DNA of 64,000 nucleotides from Seiridium cupressi. Its lineage: Eukaryota; Ascomycota; Sordariomycetes; Amphisphaeriales; Sporocadaceae. Below, one piece after another: positions 12,150 through 23,488 of this stretch (positions within the stretch are counted from its first letter, which is position 1; every line of letters starts with the position of its first letter). Under the pieces are notes generated by a model. It worked only from the letters and a program-made list of their open reading frames with translations. It was not told the origin of the DNA and made no database searches. A program made the translations under genes and the position numbers. The stretch is taken from assembly GCA_036674765.1 (NCBI GenBank), contig JARVKI010000070.1, positions 62,001 through 126,000 of the forward strand, in the 5' to 3' direction.

Positions 12150-14121
12150 ATGTCTGGTTTCTCCAGCATCCATATGGGCAGCAAGAGCCCGGCCCATATC
12201 CGTCTCCGTACCTTGTGCGGCATTTGTGGTTCAAAGCTATCGACTCACGAGGACTTCGTGCCATGTAAGCGTCCACCATTCTGCCCTACCCTCTGGTATA
12301 TGTTCCGACTGTCTTGCTTGTAGTGATTAGCAACAACGATGCCACCGGATCACATTTCCGCTTTGGCAATGATGTTTCCCTTGCCTTTCCCCCGGAAACT
12401 AATTTGACGATCCAGGGCAAGTCCCTTTGTTGGTCTTTATTTTGCGGGAAATGCGATCTTGCAACTGAAGCTGTAGCCTTGCATGTAGACTGTCTAAAGC
12501 TTTTCAAGGAGGAGTGCAAGGCCGAGAATGCACTTGACCGTATGAGGATGGCCGCAATATGCCGACGCCCTTGGATAGGAGCCCCTGATCTCCGCCTCGA
12601 TGGCCACAAGGACCTTGCGGTAGAAGTAGTTCACGAAAAGGCAGAGAGCTTGGGCATTTCTAGGCTGAGACTGCTTCCACTGGAGCTCCTCCGGATGATA
12701 CAAGGGTATTCCGAATTTGCAATCTTCTGGCGTTACATTTCTATCGTGAGCTTTGCTAGGCAGTTCTCGGTAGCACCCGCAACCACAGATCTACCTCCTC
12801 CAATCAGGTCGATACCTCTAGGCGATGTCTCAGTGTGGATACGAGGAGAGGAGCCGACACTTTCGCAGTCACCAGACCAGTTGCCATTTATACGTTTGAC
12901 GCTGGATTGCCGGGGAGTAAGGCAGATCGAAAGGCTACCACGACAGCCCCCATATCAACCCGCTCGTTCAAGTGACTTGGCGTTTATTGTTGAGAAAATG
13001 AGCGACGTCGAGGATGTCACGCTACAACTCAAGGTTGGTCCATTTCTCGAGAAGCTTATCACCGGGCTAACATCGTTTAGTACAATATCTCATACCTCAA
13101 ACTGCCCACAAATTGTCGAGGGCTCAATGTTTGGGATATTACCAGCCCTCCTGCATTGGAAGATTGGGTATTTTGTGGACACCTAAATCGATCCATGCAA
13201 ATTCGCACCATTGATCTACGTGAAATCACTGGACTTACCTTCATTTATGCGTCTGGAAAGGTTAAAGGAATATATGCCCACACACCGGTAAAGCCGTTGC
13301 CTGATGAAATGCTTACAGACTTGTTAAGGCGATTTCCAAAACGTCTGGTTTGGACATATCTGCCTATATCTAAGAACGATGAGGTCATTGCGTTTGGAGT
13401 GCGGCCGAGACGGCACGGATCAACTTTCTCAGTGCAAAGGCCCAGCTTCTTGGTAATTGGATCGATTCCGAGCTGCAGAGGCAGAACCACCGCTAATTTC
13501 AGGCTGTAGATCCGCATGAGATTGGCTGGGGATGTCTATCTAGGCCCGGGTGATTCGCATCGACTGGGAGACCGCAGAGACATCATCCTAAGCCAAGTAC
13601 CTCCGAGACTATTAATGTATAACATTCCTGATCGTGGCCCCGTCACAGTTTTCGGGACATACTCTCAGGACCGATACAACGACAACCCGTTCGTACCGTT
13701 CCACTGGCCAGGCTACGAAAACCACACCAAGCTCTTTGGGAACTTTTCATCGGCCCCTTTACAGGATGTCACTCATATTCAGGTCCTTATCGACCGAGAG
13801 TCTCGTAATTGCAGGGGCATCATATTTGACTACAAGAATGGGGCCCAGCGTGCTGTGGGGAACTGCCGCCAGGGTGTTGATATTGCGGAATCGTACTCCA
13901 ACCCAACCCGCATATGCTACCGGTCCCTGACGTATTCGTTTTCGCCAGACATGAGCGCGAGGGATGAAATGGTCCGTGTTGAAAGCGGCAGTGACTCCAC
14001 GCATTGTCACGAGGAGGGGGACTGGGTTTGTGGGGAGTTGGAGGGTAACTTGAAATTCTGGGTTTCGGATGCGCAATCTACTATGAGAATTGACATGGAA
14101 GATGAGCATGAGTCCGTGTAG
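12150..14121 (+). CDS. Fungal-specific F-box-like protein with N-terminal CGICG motif
   Basis: 602-aa protein of a large, uncharacterised ascomycete family. Exons 12150-12264, 12324-13033, 13081-13452 and 13510-14121 (introns of 59, 47 and 57 nt; branch sites such as GGGCTAACAT) give one continuous frame. The N-terminus has LCGICGSKL; next come a Cys-containing block ending WRRPWIGA-like (CRRPWIGAPDL), an F-box-like LRLLPLELLRMIQGYSE, and a long C-terminal beta-rich region with the family landmarks GLNVWD, RTIDL, GLTFIYASGK, DEVIAFGVR, IQVLIDRESRNCRG and YKNGAQRAVG. The frame breaks seen in raw translation are introns, so the gene appears intact. Function is unknown; ubiquitin-ligase adaptor is a guess. 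Confidence 0.8.
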
Positions 14122-14317
14122 CGTGCTCGGAAATGTTCCTGGCAACTAGATGTCGTCACGTGCATCTTACAGGAATGGTAGCTTTCTATTTACCTTGCAC
14201 ATTCAGCCACTACGGTATAACATGCTGGGGGGAAAAATTCTAATCCTTACATTTCCGCCGCAGCTGAGCTCGCTCAATGGTTGACAGCTCAGGGCATGGG
14301 GGAAATCATTAGAGATT

Positions 14318-14964
14318 TTACGCTACCGATACGATAAACGCGTTCTTTTGACTCTTTGACAGCCGCCGCCCATAAAAATCGTTGAATCGCCAAAACTTCT
14401 TCGACTCTGCCAGGTGCTTCTTCTTCCATTCCTCCAATGGTGGGAAGGGGGACTGATCAAAAACGATACGGAATCCGAAGAATGCAGTGATTGCATTGAT
14501 TCTTCCTCGTGGCCCGCGAGACACCGGCCACTCGCCCCGTTCTAGCCTCACCTTGTAAATCTTGGGCCGAAAAGCTTCATCTTTCAGGTATGCCTCGTTT
14601 ATGCTCCAGCCCTCTGCACGCTTCGCCAGACGTTTAGTTAGTGTCATTTCCATCTCGCATTCGGCCAATAAAGGATCGCTACTGTTGGTGTGAATCGGGT
14701 CAATCGGCTCGGCTGATGACGTTGGCCCCGATAACAGTTTCCGTTCGAACTCAGCCGCGATGTAGAGTGCAACTTCACGCTGCGCCCATAACTTAAAGAG
14801 CCCGAGGTTAGCTAGCGAGCGCACAATATGAACAAAGCATGAAAGCTTACCTCTCCTTTCTCGTGCTCCAAAAACTGAATCGTCATCCACCCATCAGGGT
14901 CACTGGCGAGGCTCTCGCGGCACAGGGCCGACGTAATTGTCTCGTGTTTGCCGGGTAGTGTCAT
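14318..14964 (-). CDS. Hypothetical protein, two exons
   Basis: 195-aa protein that I do not recognise. Exon 1 is 14964-14851 (MTLPGKHETITSALCRES...) and exon 2 is 14791-14318. A 59-nt intron with GTAAGC donor, GCTAAC branch and TTTAAG acceptor joins HEKGE to LWAQREVALYIAAEFER in phase 0. The product is basic, soluble and rich in charged helices, with no signal peptide or membrane segment. Reading straight through the intron would give a different N-terminus beginning at 14890, which I consider less likely. It is convergent with the F-box-like gene. Confidence 0.6.
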
Positions 14965-16059
14965 TATAGCAGGTAGGTACAGGTAGTAGAGTCAAGGAAG
15001 GTTCTCCTTATTTCAGCTTCATAATAAGAGTTTATACCTCGGAAAGTCTTGAAAAGTCCGCCAATATACTGTGTCTAAAATAAAGAGCTCTGCTATGCGA
15101 TTATCCAAAGGCTTTCAATCTCTTATGACGTAAATACAGCCCTTTAGACTGGCCGCAGGGGGCTGAGCCACGATGTTGGTAGTCCAATACTACTTCATCA
15201 ACCAATGAGAAGTTCTTGGTTAACGTCAGTTAATCCAATCTGATATGATAGGGACTTGATAAACACTATCATCTCCTGAATAGGGTCTTGACAGAAACCA
15301 TCATGCCACTGGCCATACCTACGCCGTGCGCTAGCTAACGCCGCAATCCTGACCCCATAAGTCACCGCTGTCGGACTAAAGGAGCCTGTACTCTAGCACA
15401 ACTTCAGGACCATGCCTTGCGTTCGGACAGTTCAGAGGTTCTCAGGCGATAATCAAGGTAATTCTAAAGGCATATACTTAGTCCGTCGCTGTAGGGTCAA
15501 GGAGCTGGTAACCCAGCAGACCTAACATGATCATTCTTCGCGCTGCACCCAGCTCACGTTATCTTAAGGCACAGTCACTCTTAAGAACCAGAAGATCTAC
15601 AGTATACATAACTCAAAAGATGTGGCTGAGAGAATTAGCGGTTTCAAGGAATGTATCTGGGCATACGCATAGGAATATCGGATCAGATCAGTTTCGCCTG
15701 CCAAGTGTTGTTCCCCCCACCATACTCACTCCATCGTAGATGGTGCATCATCGCTTAGATTTCATGCAAGTTTTCACCAATGACCGTAGATACGGTCACC
15801 CGGCATGATCGCACTGCAAGACCACCGGACGTCAGCCGTACATGGCTGGCGATAATTTGAACAGCGAACGCACGAGTATAAAGGAAGCTGGGAACCCAGA
15901 CTTCAAAAAACTCAAGTCATCAATTCAAAACCGGCATCAATACACATTTCTTAGACCATATCAAAGTATAGGCCTCTTTACACTTTGCTCGAGCAAAACA
16001 GCTATTCTCATCTTTATTTCTTCCATCTCGTTACAAGAACAACCAGCTAAACAAGCAAC
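14965..16059. other. Intergenic, nothing recognised
   Basis: About 1.1 kb of moderately AT-rich sequence with no supported ORF. It supplies the upstream regions of both flanking genes. Confidence 0.4.
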
Positions 16060-16830
16060 ATGCATTTCTTGAATGTTGCAAAGACGCTTGTCCTCGCGCT
16101 TTCTACTTCGGTGCTTACATCTCCCCTAACGCCGGGCAGCTTAGCAAAATGTGATGATAGTGATGCAGGAATTCGAGTCATGTCCAACGTAAGTCAAACA
16201 GGGGAAACATGTTTTACGTATACGAGGAATTAGACTTGACATGTATATCTACCCAGGCCGAAGCAGAATATTTTATAGACCATAGTGGAAAGCTCGATTA
16301 CGATTCATCCTTGGCTGATCCTGGGGCTGGGGCCCAAATCGGAGACGATGGTGTTTACCTGAGCCAGGAGGTAGGCGGCTGGCCGCAAAAGAATCCGTCT
16401 ACGCAAAAGTATGATCCTACCGGGATGATGAGTATCCACTCTCGCAATCCTCCACAGGCCCGATGATGCTAATATTCATTGCAAAATTTCGGTCGTCAAA
16501 ACTCCTAAGGACCTCAACGACGAGGAATTCTGGTACGTCCCGAGGAAGAAGTGGTCGGACGACGAAGATCACAAGTTATGGGATAATGGCAACGACATCA
16601 TTGAGAAATACATTGATGACGGAGGGGGGGACAAGAAGAAGGCCAATCGTATCTCCAGAATCGCTGGCCGCCAGGGTTATCTGCAGGCGTGGTTTTCCCA
16701 GGACAGAGCGAAGGAACTGGAGTTCAAAGCTGAGATTTTGGACACGACCGGAGAGCTCGAGGCGGCACATCCCAACTTGAAGGTTAACTGGGACTTCAAG
16801 AACATTAAGGGAAAGCTCGACCCTGAATAG
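16060..16830 (+). CDS. Orphan secreted protein
   Basis: 217-aa predicted secreted protein with no recognised domain. The N-terminus MHFLNVAKTLVLALSTSVLT is a clear signal peptide. The mature part is acidic and rich in Asp, Lys and Trp (FWYVPRKKWSDDEDHKLW, then GYLQAWFSQDRAKELEF) and ends NIKGKLDPE. Exons are 16060-16188, 16257-16408 and 16458-16830; the 68-nt and 49-nt introns (GTAAGT/CCCAG and GTATGA/CACAG) are required to keep the frame. Only two Cys remain after the signal peptide, so it is not a typical cysteine-rich effector. Location beside other accessory genes suggests a lineage-specific role. Confidence 0.72.
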
Positions 16831-17853
16831 ACGCACTATAGATGAGATGTGGGTGGATAGCGTGCATGCAAAGGTGGAGCTACGGGATAAGTGACAGTAA
16901 GGAGTTTATACGGCATTGTGGGCACATAGTTTTCCACTCTTTTCTTTCTTTTCTCTTTTTCTTTTTGACAACATTATTACAAAATCATCATACTGCTTGC
17001 ACAGTTGTCTTGATGGTGTTATGATCTCATTGCTCAAGTTACACCCAGAGGTCCGTCTCTGGACTGTACAGCACAGCTAGTTCCTATGCCAAGAAAATTT
17101 TCCTCGCAAAATTGAGACTTTGTCAAATAGGAGGCAGGAATTTTGGTTAGCTGAGTTCGGACGATCTAATAGCGTTTTAGCTTGACTTAGGAGGTTGTGA
17201 AATTTTGATTAACACTGAAGAACAAACTGACTGGCCAGGTAGATGCAAACATGATTGTATACCATCCTGCCGTTTTCTTAACATCCATACTCCACCCAGG
17301 GAAACCCCTCAGCTTTCTGCACAAACCGGAGAGTATTAAGGCGGTCTCTGACTTAGGGATGCGCCTTTGATACAGCAGCTCGATTCAAGCTACAGTCATT
17401 TCTCGGGATATAACGGATAATATCTACGTGAACTCGTCTGCAGAATCTCAGTAGGGCAGCGCGATGCACCTGCTGGCTGCAGAATCGTTTGTGAAGAAGA
17501 GCAATGTGATCATGATGGCTCCTTTAGTACCGCAAAGCGCGATCACGGAGATGAAGACCACAAGACCGATAGTTCTTTGAATGGGGATTCGGGTCAGGCA
17601 GAAGGAAATTTGCAGGAGTTCGGTTTCTCCCACTGTCCGACAGGCAGCTATCAACTCTGAGGTCCGGCCGACATCTAAATTGTGGAGTACGGCTCCGACT
17701 AGCCACCCGACGTGATCTGATGTCATGTAGCGAGCGGTACATCGGAGCCAGTAGCCGATACTGTACGTATACCAATGGGAGATTCTCGACCAGGCATTCG
17801 TATGTTTTATATCCCACGTAGGCAAATATTTTCTTATTCGTTACAATATTAAA
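16831..17853. other. Intergenic, no supported gene
   Basis: About 1 kb. A T-rich run lies at 16937-16968. A minus-strand ORF at 17448-17825 has a hydrophobic C-terminal stretch but no conserved motif and was not accepted. Confidence 0.35.
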
Positions 17854-18383
17854 ATGCGTCTTGTTGCACCACTTACTGCCCTATTAGGCGTCAGCTCGGC
17901 GACACTCCAGCCGAATTATACGTCTCCGGCCGGTGTTGAAATCTACAATCCTTCGACGTTCTTCAACACTACGGGGCCATGGAGTTTGATGTCAAAGGCA
18001 GGAAGCACGCTATACATTGCTGGTGCGTTAACATGCCCTTGAGCCTTTCCATTTGTTGCTGTTATCGACCAGACACTACAGGCATGCGTGGTATCTACCG
18101 TTCTAACAGCACTTTGGCCCCAACCGGCCTTCCTCGTGTTCAGCTGGCCTTCCAGAACATGGTCTCTCTCGCGGAAATGGCAGGAACTGACCGGTACTCC
18201 TGTGTGCGGTTGGTTGTGTATACGACGGACATGTACATATACCGCCCTATGTGTAATCAGGTGCAGGTCTCATTATGGGGCAACGACACCAACACGTATC
18301 CGCCGCGCAGTATTATTGAAGTCGACAGGCTTAACGATGATGATATCGTGGAGGTCGAGGGCACATTCTGGGTAGCATCATAA
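17854..18383 (+). CDS. RidA/YjgF-UK114 family protein with signal peptide
   Basis: 156 aa. RidA proteins hydrolyse reactive 2-aminoacrylate and other enamines/imines and form trimers. The C-terminal three quarters match the fold: LYIAGMRG, then RVQLAFQNMVSLAEMAG, VVYTTDMYIY and YPPRSIIEVDRL, where the Arg in PPRS corresponds to the conserved substrate-binding Arg, then DIVEVEGTFWV. Unusually, the protein starts MRLVAPLTALLGVSSATLQP, a probable signal peptide, and NYTS and NTTG are potential N-glycosylation sites. Exon 1 is 17854-18022 and exon 2 is 18082-18383; the 59-nt intron has a GTGCGT donor and CTACAG acceptor. Canonical RidA is cytosolic or mitochondrial, so secretion would be a departure. 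Confidence 0.82.
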
Positions 18384-19296
18384 GTGGGTGTATCAAGGGA
18401 CGGCGGGCATTTAGGTTATGCACGACTGGGCAATCTCAGAAGCAGTTTTCGGAGACCAATTTTGGGAGACCATAACCTTTGTGCTCCAAGAGCGGCGAGA
18501 CTCACGCAGCGGAGCCTTTCGTAGCACCAGGCCATGTTAATCTCGCGGCATTAATCATAGTCAGGACGATGCATAGAAGGCAAGCCTCGGCCAACAGAAT
18601 AACCCGACGGCCATCATACCTCACCAGAGTATTGTATGTCAGATGCCCAATTGCCTCGATACGGCAGTCTCGTCGCACTGAACCAGGAAAAATTTACTTC
18701 TCTGGGTATACTTCTATCTCGACAACAGCTCTGATTAGTACTCATTCAAGTCATAGGCCTCATTACTATTGGAGTTAATGGAAGACAGCTGGTGGCTTAG
18801 GTTGATGGCAATGGTCGACTGTTTACTACATAGCAATAGATGATACACTCGATGCATACGGCCCGCTTTCCAAGAGCCTTGTGGCCGCTGGATATTGGGC
18901 GGCGTCCCTCAGTGCTGACGGGCGCTTTTCTACCGGTCAGTGCAAGTGTCAGTATAACAGGGACACAGCTCAAATAAGTAGCCGGAAGTGGTGGTAGCTA
19001 CCAGTGCATAACAGGTCGGTTGCAAAGCATTGGCCGGATGGTCAACAACATCAAAACACAGAGCCATGGGAAACAAGTTGACCGGGTTTTTAATGAGGAA
19101 TGATATCCACGGGCAAGGTTACGCAGTTTGGTGTTGGGCGTTAGTCAGGTCGTGACAAATGTGACTCAATTCATCGAGATCGTTATCTAAGGAACCATGT
19201 CGAATACCTGTGACATGCATGCAATAGCCATTCCGTTTTACCGTTTCCCTGTCATGATCCACAACCCCGAACACCAACCTGCCAGTTGTTCTGCAC
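18384..19296. other. Intergenic, nothing recognised
   Basis: About 0.9 kb between the RidA-like gene and the S26 stop. No ORF with conserved features. Confidence 0.4.
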
Positions 19297-20031
19297 TTAG
19301 GCAGCCTTGGCAGTCTGGGTGGGAGTCACCTTCTTGCCATCCTTGTTGTATCGGACACGCGGGGGAGGAGCGCGGTTGCGGCGACCGACTCTTGAGCGGA
19401 CACTAGAACACTGTCAGCGGATTGTGATCGTGGTGCGGAAAGGACTTGTCGTGGAGGTTCGCTCGTGTGGAAATCGACCAAGGTTCTTCTCAGCCACACA
19501 CCGAGCCGAAGCTGGTGGTTTTTCCCTGACGGGCACCCTTCGACGGGACTTTGAACGTACCGGACAATCTTGCCGTGAATGGCGCAAGAGACACAGTACT
19601 GCAGCTTGAGGTACATCTTGGGGACGGTGTACTCCTGGAAGACGGAGGCATCGGAGATATCACCTGGGGAGAAATGGTCAGTCGGGTCTTTTGAGACAAC
19701 AAAAACACGGTAGGTCGGGCAAGGTGCAGATTCGACGTACGGATGGCAGCAGACTCGACCATGTTGCGGATGGTGAAGCGCTTGATAGCCTTGTCCTTGG
19801 GCGTGCATCGCGAGCAGTTGCTGCAGCGAATGGGCTTGGTGTGGCCACGACCCTTCTTGTTACGGCCGCTGTAATCATGTTAGAGCGTGGTTCCAACAAA
19901 ATTCCAACTCGTCGCATCCTCAATCGTGCCTCGGCCGTGGAGAATATTGCGACCAGAGGGTGGGCAGGGCAAGGCAGGGTAGGGCAGGATGAGCGGAATA
20001 TCGCATACTTGTTCTTTCTCTTCTTGACCAT
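19297..20031 (-). CDS. rps26: 40S ribosomal protein S26
   Basis: Component of the small cytosolic ribosomal subunit (eS26) at the mRNA exit region. 119 aa, normal length. Four exons: 20031-20009, 19868-19741, 19663-19561 and 19402-19297, with introns of 140, 77 and 158 nt; the first coding exon is only 23 nt. The joined protein begins [17 protein letters not shown] and continues with RCSNCSRC and [10 protein letters not shown], the two Cys pairs of the zinc site, then [16 protein letters not shown]. Divergent from the ubiquitin-S27a gene across a shared 650-nt promoter, which fits co-regulation with ribosome production. Confidence 0.97.
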
Positions 20032-20446
20032 CTTGGCGGTGTTGTTCTTCTCTTGACTGGGCGACGAGAAAAGAAGTTGAGGGTGGGCTTAATGAAGGTC
20101 GTGTCAAGCAGTTGATCTTCAAGGTGAGAATTGGTAGTGGATTCGATGGGTGAAGTTCGGCCCCCCACTGACTTTTTCAATTGCCCTCGCTGCAGAGCCA
20201 ATGAGTGCTCCAATTCCAGAGGAGACGCCCAAGACCCCACCACTGAAGCTCTTTCGCCCCAGGGTTTGCAGTCATTAAAACCCTAGCCGGCCTGTGCGTT
20301 TTTTTCCTTCCCGCCCTCTTGGTCCGTGCTTCCATCCGCGAAATTCTGAGTGGACCCATCCCACCGAGCAAAAGCCATCGAACTTCTCCCCTCGAACATC
20401 AACTCTCGATAGATCTCATACTTGCTGAGGAAGGCAATTTGTCTAG
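20032..20446. promoter_or_regulatory. Shared divergent ribosomal-protein promoter with telobox-like motifs
   Basis: Between the S26 start and the 5' UTR intron of ubiquitin-S27a. AGGGTTT at 20261-20267 and AAAACCCTAG at 20277-20286 form an inverted pair of telobox-like motifs (Tbf1-type, TTAGGG core relatives), which are known in fungal ribosomal-protein promoters. The pairing is seen directly; factor binding is inferred. Confidence 0.5.
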
Positions 20447-21209
<763 letters not shown>

Positions 21210-22117
21210 ATCTACGAGGTTTCTGACAAGGGAAGGAACTGCGTTGGGGAAGGGATATGTGGATTGATGAGGCCACAACATCTACCAGGCGTTGATATGG
21301 CGTAGATCCAGACTCTAGCTCCAGCAATCTGAAGATACCTCCGATCACAACACGTTGCTATGACCTTGTCTTGCCAAACTTGTGATGCTCATCAAATGTG
21401 CATGGCCACACCCTCGTCTAGAGCCATACCCTCAACACTGTATTCTCCGTATCATGTGTTACAGCAAGCTGGTTTGATGGAGTAATTTTTCATCCATCCT
21501 TGTTGCATGCACGACGTTATGTTGTAGCCACCGCGAACGTGTATCATTGGGGTGAACCTGTCCAATCGTCACGGCAAACCACAAAATTCATTACATGGGA
21601 CCATTTAGTGCCATCTTCTGTCAAATCCTCCCTTACATTTCCGCAATATATCAAAGAAGTCCGATGTCGAAGCAAAGCAGTGATGTGGCAGTGCAGCCAT
21701 CCACTAGCCACATTCTGTTAAGTGGCATAGTGGCTGCCTCCCGCCCAGGTACGTCCAAAGCCGGCAAGCCGGCGCTGAGAGACGCGACGTCATTCCCAAC
21801 GGCGCAACCTTGTACTGCGTTGCAATGAAGCTTGTTCGCGCTCAGCATTGATGGATCCCTGATGCGTCCCCCCTGCGCAGCTTGCAGGCGATTATTTGAG
21901 CCTGTAAGACATATGAGAAGCTCCTGTCAAAGTAACAAACCGGCCGCGGTGCCGTTCTGCCGGCCAAGAGCGTTGTTGCATCGCCACGCACAAGCTCCAA
22001 GCCACGCCCCTCAACCTGAAGCCAGGGCTGTCCACTAAGAGTACAGTATCCACGACGCGCAATGCAAAGTGTTTGGCATTTCCGTTGTTATAAAGTCCAC
22101 GGCCGACGTCTGGATCA
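21210..22117. other. Intergenic, 3' UTR and promoter sequence
   Basis: About 0.9 kb with no supported ORF, between the S27a stop and the chitinase start. Confidence 0.4.
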
Positions 22118-23488
22118 ATGCCACTCCCAAGTACATCTCCCATTACACTTGTTTCCGTGGTTGTTCTTTGTCTGGCACTCTTCTTTACGATCATCCATTC
22201 GCCTTCTTGGATAGCTCCAGGCTTTCTGCTTTCTATCACCAAACTTCCATTTTCGCACTCTAGTACCCAACCCACTGCCAGTATGGGAGGTGGACCTGAG
22301 AATGGTTACCGTTCGGTGGCTTACTTTGTGAACTGGGCCATCTATGCTCGCAAGCACCGCCCGCAAGACCTGCCTGCTGAAAAGCTTACCCATATTCTCT
22401 ACGCCTTTGCCAATGTCAGACCTGAATCTGGTGAGGTCTACCTGACCGACTCATGGGCTGATACCGACATCCACTGGGAAGGCGACTCATGGAACGACAG
22501 TGGCAACAACCTATACGGCTGCATGAAACAGCTCAACCTTCTGAAGCGCAAGAATCGACAGCTCAAGATTCTGCTGAGTGTTGGTGGTTGGACATACAGC
22601 AGCAACTTCAAGCAGCCCGCTTCCACACCGCAGGGCCGGGCCACTTTCGCCAAGTCCTGCGTGGAGCTAATCAAGAATCTCGGCTTCGATGGCATCGATA
22701 TTGATTGGGAGTATCCTCAATCATCCGTTGAGGCGGCCGATTTTGTGGCACTTCTACAGGCTGTCCGGGACGCCATGGACGATTACAGCCGCACTCTGCC
22801 CACTGCATACCACTTTGAACTCACCGTCGCATGTCCGGCTGGTGCTCAAAACTACGAGAAACTCGACCTACCCGGCATGGACCGGCTTCTGGACTTCTGG
22901 AATCTCATGGCCTATGACTATGCCGGAAGCTGGGATCAGCGGGCCGGCCATCAGGCTAACCTATACCCCTGCCACAACAACCCCGGCTCTACACCTTTTA
23001 GCACTGTCGCCGCTGTAGATTATTATACCTCGCGCGGTGTTCCAGCGAACAAGATAGTCATGGGCATGCCAATATATGGCCGTGCTTTCCAAGGTACGGA
23101 CGGTCCTGGTTCCGCCTTCAGTAGTGTGGGGGAGGGTACGTGGGAGAACGGTGTCTTCGACTACAAGAAATTGCCTCTCAAGGGTGCCGAGGAAAGGATC
23201 GACCCAGCTTCTGGGGCCAGCTATTGCTACAACCCTTCGACCCGGACCATGGTCAGTTACGACACTGTAGAGATGGCACGAAACAAGACACAGTTCTTGA
23301 AGGGCAGGGGCTTAGGTGGTGCTATGTGGTGGGAGAGCAGTGCAGACAAAAACGGCGAACAGAGCTTGATTGGGAACGTCGTGCATGTTTTGGGTGGACC
23401 GAGAGCGCTTGAGCGGAGGGCAAACTGCATCACGCAGCCGGCAACGAAGTATGACAATCTGCGGGATGGGTTCCCTAATGATAATTGA
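22118..23488 (+). CDS. GH18 chitinase, class V, ChiB-like
   Basis: Glycoside hydrolase 18 that cleaves chitin with retention of configuration, likely acting in autolysis or wall remodelling. The signature DGIDIDWEYP starts at residue 191, giving Asp194, Asp196 and the proton donor Glu198. Also visible are KILLSVGGWTYS, LMAYDYAGSW, GMPIYGRAF and GAMWWESSADK, covering the TIM barrel and the insertion domain. No carbohydrate-binding module or GPI signal. The start is ambiguous: from 22118 the protein is 456 aa with a hydrophobic helix at about residues 10-27; from the ATG at 22283 (MGGGPENGYRS) it is a 401-aa cytosolic type like known ChiB enzymes. Single exon. Confidence 0.93.
   Translation: MPLPSTSPITLVSVVVLCLALFFTIIHSPSWIAPGFLLSITKLPFSHSSTQPTASMGGGPENGYRSVAYFVNWAIYARKHRPQDLPAEKLTHILYAFANVRPESGEVYLTDSWADTDIHWEGDSWNDSGNNLYGCMKQLNLLKRKNRQLKILLSVGGWTYSSNFKQPASTPQGRATFAKSCVELIKNLGFDGIDIDWEYPQSSVEAADFVALLQAVRDAMDDYSRTLPTAYHFELTVACPAGAQNYEKLDLPGMDRLLDFWNLMAYDYAGSWDQRAGHQANLYPCHNNPGSTPFSTVAAVDYYTSRGVPANKIVMGMPIYGRAFQGTDGPGSAFSSVGEGTWENGVFDYKKLPLKGAEERIDPASGASYCYNPSTRTMVSYDTVEMARNKTQFLKGRGLGGAMWWESSADKNGEQSLIGNVVHVLGGPRALERRANCITQPATKYDNLRDGFPNDN

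Noticed and set aside
12314..13186. 290-aa ORF as the start of the F-box-like gene
   Set aside because: An upstream exon (12150-12264) with CxxC joins in frame through a consensus intron and fits the family better.
17448..17825. 125-codon minus-strand ORF with hydrophobic end
   Set aside because: No conserved motif, no good start context, and overlapping ORFs in another frame; treated as chance.
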